From the NCBI GenBank assembly GCA_002390205.1, contig DGOV01000046.1, forward strand, positions 1-7,857: a DNA stretch of 7,857 nt, in the 5' to 3' direction. The notes below the pieces were generated by a model. It was given only the letters and a program-made list of their open reading frames with translations. It did not search any database and was not told where the DNA came from. Position 1 is the stretch's first letter; the number at the start of each line of letters is the position of its first letter. This DNA comes from Proteobacteria bacterium UBA4457 (GTDB lineage Bacteria > Pseudomonadota > Gammaproteobacteria > Ga0077536). The position numbers were made by a program, and so were the translations under genes. Below, piece after piece: positions 1-5,333 of this stretch.

Positions 1-20
1 CCAGGCTGCGCTACGCCCCG
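1..20 (-). tRNA. tRNA-Pro, 5' end only (cut by window edge)
   Basis: On the minus strand the first 20 bases read CGGGGCGTAGCGCAGCCTGG. This is a 7-nt acceptor 5' strand (CGGGGCG), the usual TA linker, a D-stem GCGC and the start of a D-loop with AGCCTGG. It matches from memory the beginning of bacterial proline tRNAs. The anticodon and the 3' half lie outside the window, so identity rests on this match and on context: a tRNA-Pro after the ihfA/MerR pair is known in Pseudomonas-type genomes. No clear separate promoter is visible; a TTTACA at about 48-53 could be a -35 element, but no good -10 follows. Confidence 0.78.
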
Positions 21-49
21 ATGTTTTTCAGGCTTAAACGTGGACTTGT

Positions 50-87
50 AAAAAAACTTCTGACGAGAAAAGGACGATTAACGTCAG
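50..87 (-). terminator. Probable intrinsic terminator at the operon's 3' end
   Basis: On the minus strand CTGACG (82-87) can pair perfectly with CGTCAG (60-65), followed by AAG and seven consecutive T (50-56). The loop is long (16 nt). A tighter alternative GACG-TTAAT-CGTC hairpin at the 5' side is followed by CTTTTCTC. The stop codon of the MerR-family gene (84-86) lies inside the stem. The 6-bp stem and the 3-nt offset to the T-run make it a mediocre terminator, so read-through into tRNA-Pro is possible. Confidence 0.45.
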
Positions 88-440
88 TCTTTCAATAACG
101 CTAATACTTCCTCAAGCTCGAGTCTTAGTTGTTTGACAATTTGTTGGCTAACACTAGAATCTGCTTTTATTTCTTCCCCAGATAATTTTTGTCTAGCTCC
201 ACCTATCGTAAATCCGTCTTCATAAAGAAGACTTCTTATCTGTCTTATCAGTATTACTTCTTGTCTCTGGTAATAGCGTCGATTTCCCCGCCGTTTAACC
301 GGTTTTAACTGCGGAAACTCTTGCTCCCAATAGCGAAGGACATGAGGTTTTACGGCACATAGCTCACTTACCTCACCGATAGTGAAGTACCTTTTGCCAG
401 GAATAGTAGGTAATTCGTTATTATTCGATGGTTCCAGCAT
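84..440 (-). CDS. MerR-family transcriptional regulator (ihfA-linked), 118 aa
   Basis: Small DNA-binding regulator of the MerR superfamily; target genes and effector are unknown. Residues 18-37 (YFTIGEVSELCAVKPHVLRYWE) form the winged helix-turn-helix with the family's VLRYWE signature. Residues 48-57 (VKRRGNRRYY region) are the wing, and residues about 95-117 are a Leu/Glu-rich helix suited to dimerisation. At 118 aa there is no room for a ligand domain, and the only cysteine is Cys28, so it is not a metal sensor like MerR, CueR or ZntR. The ATG at 438-440 lies inside ihfA, giving a 20-nt overlap and suggesting translational coupling; a weak TAGGGT lies 8 nt upstream. The MLEPS start and the PGKRYFTIGEV block match, from memory, the homologue beside ihfA in Pseudomonas. 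It is the last protein gene of the operon. Confidence 0.9.
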   Translation of the reverse strand: MLEPSNNNELPTIPGKRYFTIGEVSELCAVKPHVLRYWEQEFPQLKPVKRRGNRRYYQRQEVILIRQIRSLLYEDGFTIGGARQKLSGEEIKADSSVSQQIVKQLRLELEEVLALLKD

Positions 441-720
441 ATGACGCTACCCTAGTTTTTAGTTTTTGTCCCGGACGAAAAGTCACCACTCGCCTTGCTG
501 AAATGGGAATTTCTTCCCCTGTTTTAGGGTTTCTCCCTGGTCGTTTTGCCTTGTCTCTGGTATCAAAATTTCCGAAGCCAGACAACTTTACCTGGTATCC
601 ACTCACTAAAGTTTTCCTTGCTTCCTCGAAAAAAGCTTCCACGAGTTCTTTTGCTTCTCGTTTATTCAACCCGAGTTCGTCGAACAACTTCTCTGCCATT
701 TCTGCTTTCGTTAAGGTCAT
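421..720 (-). CDS. ihfA: Integration host factor subunit alpha (IHF-alpha)
   Basis: One half of the IHF heterodimer, a nucleoid protein that binds the minor groove at specific sites and bends DNA sharply, assisting recombination, replication and sigma-54 transcription. The 99-aa length equals that of E. coli. It opens MTLTKAEMAEKLFDELGL, has the GFGNFDTRDK core at residues 48-57, and the DNA-contacting beta arm RPGRNPKTGE at 60-69 with intercalating Pro65, followed by the RRVVTFRPGQKLK block. The frame stays open upstream to 792, but the ATG at 718-720 is chosen because the family begins M(A/T)LTKAE; the extra 24 residues would be translated pheT sequence in another frame. The start is 4 nt after the pheT stop, so coupling is likely. 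The beta subunit gene is elsewhere, as usual. The Shine-Dalgarno is weak (GAGAG). Confidence 0.97.
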   Translation of the reverse strand: MTLTKAEMAEKLFDELGLNKREAKELVEAFFEEARKTLVSGYQVKLSGFGNFDTRDKAKRPGRNPKTGEEIPISARRVVTFRPGQKLKTRVASYAGTIE

Positions 721-724
721 AGTT

Positions 725-3094
725 CTACTCTCGAAGTGCACCGTCCAAATCAATTTCAACACTGGTGACCACCATGCCACACGCATCATCAATTTCTTGA
801 AAGGTTAGCGTGCGTGAATTACTCTGAAAAATCAAGCTTAAAGTCACACTTTTTTTTCCTGAATCAATACCTTGGCCGCGATATACGTCAAGTAACTCTA
901 ACTCTATCAACTGATCGCCGGCGCTAGACCGCACAACATCTAATAGTTCTATAGACTCAATTTCTTCTCTAATGACAACATTTAGATCCCGCTTTACCGC
1001 GGGATATTTAGAAACTGGTTTGTATAACCGCTGTGCTTCTTTGTGAAATTCATCCAAATATAGTTCGAAATAAAATGTTGGTTTGCTGATACCTACCGTT
1101 TTCAAAAGTGCTGGATCCAATGCTCCAACTAAGCCCAGCTTCCTCGCTCCACTTGAAATATTCGCCGTCTGATATTTGTGAAGACCATGTAACTCCACTG
1201 CCGCAAACACTGGATCATCTTCTCCCAAAGTATCAAGTAACACTTCAATGTCTTTTTTTAGGTCGTAGTAGTCAAACTCTCGCGACGTATCCGACCAACC
1301 TTCAGAAAAAGTACCTGAACTCAATCCACCCAACATCCTATGTTGCGCTACTTCACCAGATTTAACGTCAAACACCAATCCTATCTCAAAAATTTGAACA
1401 CTGTTCGTCTGGCGATTTAAGTTATAAACAGCTGTTTCAATGAGTCCCGGGAGTAAAGATGGCCTCATCGTATCCATTTCAGCTGAGATCGGATTCGCCA
1501 AAACTAGTTTCTCAGCTGCGGGGGTAAACTGGGATGCGCGCTCATTGGAGATGAAACTGTACGTAATTACTTCACTAAAGCCTCGACCGACCAACACTTG
1601 CCGAGCCTGTCTCTCGAATAGAGTCGAAGCTGATAGTGCTTGGGGTGCAGCTTGCCCGGTGGGTAACGTAATTGGGATATTGTTATAGCCTACAATCCGC
1701 GCTACCTCTTCTACTAAGTCAGCGCCTAAAGTAATATCGGTACGATAAGAAGGTGGGGTTACCGTCCAGCGGCTGTCAGTTTGTTCAACAACCATCTCCA
1801 AACTTTCTAAAGTACGACATATAATTTCGTTATCTAACGAAGTGCCTAAAAGTTTATTCACTGACAGCGGTGGAAACTCAATGCGTCGTGGGACGTGATT
1901 TGATTTCCCAGATACTACAGATTTGGTCGGACCTGGGCTCCCTCCACATATATCTAATATCAGCCTCGTCGCTCGTTCAATAGCTCTAGCCTGTTCCAGC
2001 GGGTCAACCCCTCTTTCATAACGCTTTGATGCATCTGTCGATAAACGATAGTGCCGCGCAGTAACCGCCAAAGCTATGGGCTCAAACCACGCGCTTTCCA
2101 AGAAAATGTTTGTAGTACTGGCTGTCACTGCTGAATCAAGTCCACCCATAATGCCCGCTAAGGCAATGGGTCCATTCCCATCAGCAATGACAAGCGAACC
2201 AGATTCAAGAGCCACTTCCTGAGCATCAAGTGTAACGATTTTCTCCCCTTCAACTGAGCCTCGCACATTAATCCCTGTTGTAAGAAGATCACGGTCAAAA
2301 GCATGCATAGGTTGTCCAAGCTCAATCATCACATAGTTGACTACGTCAACAATGGGATTGATACAGCGCACCCCACAGCGCCGAAGTTTCTCTTGCATCC
2401 AATCCGGCGTCGCACGAGAAAGATCAACATTACAAATAACTCTTCCAACATAGTTTGTGCAAGCCTGACCATCTATAATGGTGATTGGGAAAGTAGCTTC
2501 TATCTCAGCAGGGACTGGATCTACCATCCATGATTTCAAAGGAGTATTCGTAATTGCACTTAGATCTCTTGCCACACCCATTACAGATAGGCAGTCTCCT
2601 CGATTAGGAGTTATATCAATATCTAAAATCATATCATCGAGGTCAAGGTAGCTCGACACCTCAGTCCCGACTTCCGCTTGTTCACAGAAGGCAATGATAC
2701 CAGCGCTCTCTTCGCCTAAGCCTATTTCAGCCCACGAGCACAACATTCCAAATGATTCAACGCCTCGAATTGTGGTGGCGCCGATCTCTTTGTTCCCCGG
2801 TAGTACACATCCGATTCTAGCAAAAGCAGTTTTTAACCCCTTGGCAGCATTTGAGGCTCCGCACACGATCTGATGCGTCTCTGTTCCATCGAATACGGAA
2901 CAGATTGATAAACGATCTGAGTCACCGTGGGGCTTCACCGCCAAGATTTCCGCAACCAGTAAACCTTCTACACACGGGCCTGCAGGAACTACAGACTCTA
3001 TCTCCAGACCGGCTAGAGTCAACGCTTCTGCAATCTCGCTTATACTTAGCGGGACGTCTATCCACTCACGCAGCCATTTTTCAGTTACTTGCAT
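725..3094 (-). CDS. pheT: Phenylalanine--tRNA ligase beta subunit
   Basis: Large subunit of the alpha2-beta2 cytoplasmic PheRS, which charges tRNA-Phe. The beta chain binds tRNA and edits misacylated Tyr-tRNA-Phe. At 789 aa it is full length (E. coli 795). By family architecture: N-terminal coiled segment 1-38; OB-fold tRNA-binding domain about 39-148; B3/B4 editing domain about 211-385, with PMHAFD (His264) and LESAWF (Glu333) where family editing residues lie; B5 domain about 400-475 with RTDITLGADLVEEVARIVGY, whose Asp453, Asp459, Glu462 and Glu463 are the usual acidic metal-binding set; inactive synthetase-like core about 480-690; ferredoxin-like anticodon-binding domain 696-789, beginning KYPAVKRDL. 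The ATG at 3092-3094 is 19 nt after the pheS stop, with GGAG 11 nt upstream. No frameshift or missing domain is seen. Confidence 0.98.
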   Translation of the reverse strand: MQVTEKWLREWIDVPLSISEIAEALTLAGLEIESVVPAGPCVEGLLVAEILAVKPHGDSDRLSICSVFDGTETHQIVCGASNAAKGLKTAFARIGCVLPGNKEIGATTIRGVESFGMLCSWAEIGLGEESAGIIAFCEQAEVGTEVSSYLDLDDMILDIDITPNRGDCLSVMGVARDLSAITNTPLKSWMVDPVPAEIEATFPITIIDGQACTNYVGRVICNVDLSRATPDWMQEKLRRCGVRCINPIVDVVNYVMIELGQPMHAFDRDLLTTGINVRGSVEGEKIVTLDAQEVALESGSLVIADGNGPIALAGIMGGLDSAVTASTTNIFLESAWFEPIALAVTARHYRLSTDASKRYERGVDPLEQARAIERATRLILDICGGSPGPTKSVVSGKSNHVPRRIEFPPLSVNKLLGTSLDNEIICRTLESLEMVVEQTDSRWTVTPPSYRTDITLGADLVEEVARIVGYNNIPITLPTGQAAPQALSASTLFERQARQVLVGRGFSEVITYSFISNERASQFTPAAEKLVLANPISAEMDTMRPSLLPGLIETAVYNLNRQTNSVQIFEIGLVFDVKSGEVAQHRMLGGLSSGTFSEGWSDTSREFDYYDLKKDIEVLLDTLGEDDPVFAAVELHGLHKYQTANISSGARKLGLVGALDPALLKTVGISKPTFYFELYLDEFHKEAQRLYKPVSKYPAVKRDLNVVIREEIESIELLDVVRSSAGDQLIELELLDVYRGQGIDSGKKSVTLSLIFQSNSRTLTFQEIDDACGMVVTSVEIDLDGALRE

Positions 3095-3113
3095 ATTGTG
3101 AACAGCTCCATCG

Positions 3114-4109
3114 TCAGAACTGACTGAGAAATCTCAGGTCATTTTCAAAGAAGTGACGTAAATCTGAAATTCCATACTTCAACATGGCTAATCGTTCAAC
3201 ACCCATACCAAAAGCAAATCCACTGCATTGCTCTGGATCTAACCCGACATTAGTCAACACATTTGGATGCACCATCCCACACCCCAGCACTTCTAGCCAA
3301 CCACTCAAACCATGAGCAGATGGGAGTTTAATGTCGACCTCCATGGAAGGCTCTGTAAAAGGAAAATAAGAAGGCCGATATCGTATTTCCAAATCATCAC
3401 GTTCAAAAAAAGCTAGGAGAAAGCTATTTAACATTCCTTTTAGCTCAGCCATAGTCGCTATTCTATCAATCCATAACCCTTCTACTTGGTGAAACATGGG
3501 TGAATGAGTTTGATCATAATCGCACCTGTACACGCGACCCGGGGCAATAATTCTGATGGGGAGAGTTTTCTCCTTCATCACCCTGATCTGCACTGGAGAG
3601 GTGTGAGTTCTTAATAATAGATCAGGTTTAAAGTAGAAGGTGTCATGCATAGCCCGCGCGGGATGGTGCTTAGGGATATTCAAGGCTTCAAAGTTGTGAT
3701 ACTCATCTTCGATTTCAGGTCCACGGGCAACCTCAAAACCAACATGATGGAAAAGATCTTCGATTTTTGCCTGAACTTGGCTCACTGGATGAGCTGATCC
3801 ATTAGTTCTGCCTCTACCTGGCATTGTAACGTCGATCGCAGTATTGATTAGATCCTTCTGTCTCGAACCCTCAGCTAATTGCTCTCCCTTCTCATCAAGG
3901 AGTCGAATTAAATTTTTCTTAGCTGCATTGATCGCCTGACCTACAGAAGGTCTCTCTTCAGCAGACAACTTTCCAAGCCCTTTCAAAAGCTCTGTTAACG
4001 CGCCTTTTTTACCAAGCACATCGACACGTACTTGTTCTATATGATCAACCGTCGAAGCGTTCTCTAACCTTTTCTCGGCTTCTAAGACTATAGATTCGGC
4101 AGTGTTCAT
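3114..4109 (-). CDS. pheS: Phenylalanine--tRNA ligase alpha subunit
   Basis: Catalytic small subunit of PheRS: a class II synthetase core that activates phenylalanine with ATP and transfers it to tRNA-Phe. At 331 aa it is close to the usual 327-338. Residues 1-90 form the N-terminal coiled-coil arm. The catalytic core begins near residue 107 (HPVSQVQ). Motif 2 is GRVYRCDYDQTHSPMFHQVEG (191-211), the FPFTEPS signature is at 249-255, and motif 3 is GFAFGMGVERLAMLKYG (297-313), with Ala299 at the position of E. coli Ala294 in the Phe pocket. It ends in the usual FFENDLRFL. The ATG at 4107-4109 has no clear Shine-Dalgarno. The 83-nt gap before it is much the longest inside the operon, and this is where E. 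coli has its pheST attenuator. Confidence 0.98.
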   Translation of the reverse strand: MNTAESIVLEAEKRLENASTVDHIEQVRVDVLGKKGALTELLKGLGKLSAEERPSVGQAINAAKKNLIRLLDEKGEQLAEGSRQKDLINTAIDVTMPGRGRTNGSAHPVSQVQAKIEDLFHHVGFEVARGPEIEDEYHNFEALNIPKHHPARAMHDTFYFKPDLLLRTHTSPVQIRVMKEKTLPIRIIAPGRVYRCDYDQTHSPMFHQVEGLWIDRIATMAELKGMLNSFLLAFFERDDLEIRYRPSYFPFTEPSMEVDIKLPSAHGLSGWLEVLGCGMVHPNVLTNVGLDPEQCSGFAFGMGVERLAMLKYGISDLRHFFENDLRFLSQF

Positions 4110-4192
4110 TTTTCAGACAGCCACGGGGCTTAGGCCCAATCGATTAGAGACTAAATTGGAAAGCCATACATCGGACTCTCCCAATCCGTTCC
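4110..4192 (-). promoter_or_regulatory. rplT-pheS spacer, possible leader or attenuator region
   Basis: This is the longest gap between operon genes. On the minus strand it holds GGGAG (4178-4182), a six-codon ORF (4151-4171), three mutually complementary words and a GGGC-CTAA-GCCC hairpin (4126-4137). The words are ATTGG at 4181-4185, CCAAT at 4155-4159 and ATTGG at 4136-4140. The middle word can pair with either outer one, so two alternative folds exist. No T-run follows the last hairpin, so it is not a textbook Rho-independent attenuator. In E. coli this position carries the pheM leader peptide and the pheST attenuator; a regulatory role here is inferred from position and complementarity only. 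Confidence 0.35.
4151..4171 (-). CDS. Possible leader micro-ORF MYGFPI before pheS
   Basis: An ATG at 4169-4171 opens a six-codon frame, Met-Tyr-Gly-Phe-Pro-Ile, ending in TAG. It is preceded by GGGAG with a 6-nt spacer, a better ribosome-binding site than the one before pheS itself. E. coli has a phenylalanine-rich leader peptide, pheM, in the same place. This one has only one Phe and one Tyr, so it would be a weak sensor of Phe-tRNA charging. It may be chance. Its CCA-ATT codons coincide with the CCAAT word that can pair on either side. Confidence 0.22.
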   Translation of the reverse strand: MYGFPI

Positions 4193-4552
4193 TCAAGCAG
4201 CTAATGCGACTTTTGAGCGTTCGGCTAGAGCCTCAAACGCAGTCCGATCATTGACAGCAAGGTCAGCCAAGACTTTTCGGTCTATTTCGATTTGCGCTTT
4301 CAACAACCCATTAATGAGCCGAGAATACGTCATACCACATTCTCGTGCTGCAGCATTTATCCTAACAATCCATAGAGCACGGAAGACTCTCTTCTTCTGC
4401 TTTCTATCACGATAGGCATACTGTCCCGCTTTCGTGACGGCTTGTACAGCTACCCTGTAAACATTTTTTCTACGACCGCTATACCCTTTTGCTAGACGTA
4501 TAACTTTTTTATGTCGTGCGTGCGCTTGTACACCTCGCTTAACTCGTGCCAT
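4193..4552 (-). CDS. rplT: 50S ribosomal protein L20
   Basis: Basic 23S rRNA-binding protein needed early in 50S assembly; in E. coli it also represses its own operon at the translational level. At 119 aa it is one residue longer than in E. coli. The N-terminal RNA-binding extension MARVKRGVQAHARHKKVIRLAKGY (1-24) is intact, as is the block GQYAYRDRKQKKRVFRALWI (43-62), followed by RINAAARECGMTYSRLINGL. Translation starts at ATG 4550-4552, with AAGGA (4561-4565) 8 nt upstream and 24 nt after the rpmI stop. I did not identify an L20-binding pseudoknot in this window, though the infC-rpmI-rplT order that carries it in E. coli is kept. Confidence 0.98.
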   Translation of the reverse strand: MARVKRGVQAHARHKKVIRLAKGYSGRRKNVYRVAVQAVTKAGQYAYRDRKQKKRVFRALWIVRINAAARECGMTYSRLINGLLKAQIEIDRKVLADLAVNDRTAFEALAERSKVALAA

Positions 4553-4576
4553 GGCTAAAATCCTTAATTAGTAAAC

Positions 4577-4774
4577 TCATAAGCCAGGAATCATCTGGCG
4601 AATACTTGCTTTATCAGCTGCAGCAACTAATGCACCACCTCTCAACTGTCTCTTCCTCTTTGGGCTTTTCTTTGTGAGGATATGTCGTGCGAACGACTGT
4701 GCCCTTTTAATTTTTCCTGTACCAGTACGCTTAAAACGTTTAGCCGCGCCTCGGTTTGTTTTTTGCTTCGGCAA
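4577..4774 (-). CDS. rpmI: 50S ribosomal protein L35, TTG start
   Basis: Small basic protein of the large ribosomal subunit. The 65-aa length is the usual one. It begins MPKQKTNRGAAKRFKRTGTG and ends in the conserved IRQMIPGL. The start codon is TTG (4772-4774), not ATG: the family invariably begins MPK, the preceding in-frame codons are AAA and TAT, and GGAG (4782-4785) lies 7 nt upstream. The start is 19 nt after the infC stop. TTG may lower initiation or tie expression to the upstream gene, but that is inference. Confidence 0.97.
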   Translation of the reverse strand: MPKQKTNRGAAKRFKRTGTGKIKRAQSFARHILTKKSPKRKRQLRGGALVAAADKASIRQMIPGL

Positions 4775-4781
4775 TTTATAT

Positions 4782-4785
4782 CTCC
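4782..4785 (-). promoter_or_regulatory. Ribosome-binding site fixing the rpmI TTG start
   Basis: GGAG within TGGAGA on the minus strand, 7 nt before TTG. No other start codon is in frame near it, so this spacing and the MPK N-terminus fix the start. Confidence 0.7.
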
Positions 4786-4793
4786 ACTATTAT

Positions 4794-5312
4794 CTAATTT
4801 TTTCTAGGCGCTATGACCATAACCATTTGGCGACCTTCAAGTTTAGGAAACTGCTCGACTGATCCAAGCTCACTCAAATCAGTCTCAATTCGTTTCAGCA
4901 TTTCAGAGCCAAGTTCTTGATGCGCCATCTCTCTTCCGCGAAATCTCAAGGTAACCTTAGCTTTGTCTCCTTGCTCTAAAAACTTTCTTAAGTTCCTAAG
5001 TTTTATATCGTAGTCTCCCTGATCAGTAGCAGGCCTGAATTTGATTTCTTTGACTTGCACCTGTTTCTGTTTCTTCTTGGCAGCGTGTTTCTTTTTGTTA
5101 ACGTCAAACAAGAATTTACCAAAGTCCATGACCCTACACACAGGGGGATCTACATTAGGGACAATTTCCACCAGGTCTAGTCCGTTAGCCTTGGCCTCGT
5201 TTTGAGCTTCCTCTATCGTTACCACTCCGCGATTAACGCCATCAGCTCCTATCAATCTAACCTTAGCGACCTGAATGGCACTATTTGCCCTGTTCTTTTT
5301 GTCAGCAGCTAT
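4794..5312 (-). CDS. infC: Translation initiation factor IF-3, apparent ATA start
   Basis: IF3 binds the 30S subunit, keeps it apart from 50S and rejects wrong start codons and non-initiator tRNA. From ATA at 5310-5312 the protein is 172 aa (E. coli 180). The N-domain carries KVRLIGADG (17-25) and PPVCRVMDFGKF (56-67); a Lys-rich linker lies at 73-84; the C-domain carries VKEIKFRP, FRGREMAHQELG (from 124) and LEGRQMVMVIAP. The first ordinary in-frame start, TTG at 5253-5255, falls inside the conserved VRLIG strand and would remove it. From ATA the N-terminus IAADKKNRANSAIQVAKVRLIG aligns well with the E. coli block NRINGEIRAQEVRLTG. An in-frame TAA lies at 5328-5330. ATT at 5274-5276 is a poorer alternative. 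E. coli infC itself starts at AUU, which IF3 discriminates against to control itself. It lies 21 nt after thrS. Confidence 0.95.
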   Translation of the reverse strand: MAADKKNRANSAIQVAKVRLIGADGVNRGVVTIEEAQNEAKANGLDLVEIVPNVDPPVCRVMDFGKFLFDVNKKKHAAKKKQKQVQVKEIKFRPATDQGDYDIKLRNLRKFLEQGDKAKVTLRFRGREMAHQELGSEMLKRIETDLSELGSVEQFPKLEGRQMVMVIAPRKN

Positions 5313-5320
5313 ATCATAGC

Positions 5321-5326
5321 CCTCCT
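5321..5326 (-). promoter_or_regulatory. Strong Shine-Dalgarno of infC
   Basis: A perfect AGGAGG on the minus strand, 8 nt (GCTATGAT) before ATA at 5310-5312. The spacer contains an out-of-frame ATG (5315-5317) that is only 3 nt from the site and stops after two codons (ATG ATA TAG). Best site in the operon; it supports initiation at ATA. Confidence 0.75.
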
Positions 5327-5333
5327 GTTAACG

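Noticed and set aside
721..792. Longer IHF-alpha starting upstream at 792
   Set aside because: The extra 24 residues are out-of-frame pheT sequence; the family starts M(A/T)LTKAE, which fits ATG 718-720.
428..808. 126-aa plus-strand frame antisense to ihfA
   Set aside because: It is the mirror of a highly conserved coding region, has no family resemblance and no ribosome-binding site; the same applies to the plus-strand frames inside pheT, infC and thrS.
5253..5255. TTG as the infC start
   Set aside because: It lies inside the conserved VRLIGADG strand, has no Shine-Dalgarno at proper spacing, and would remove the first 19 residues of a well-aligned N-terminus.
5274..5276. ATT as the infC start, as in E. 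coli
   Set aside because: It would discard the KKNRANSA block, which aligns with the E. coli N-terminus, and its upstream AGGG is weaker and farther away than the AGGAGG before ATA. Kept only as an alternative.
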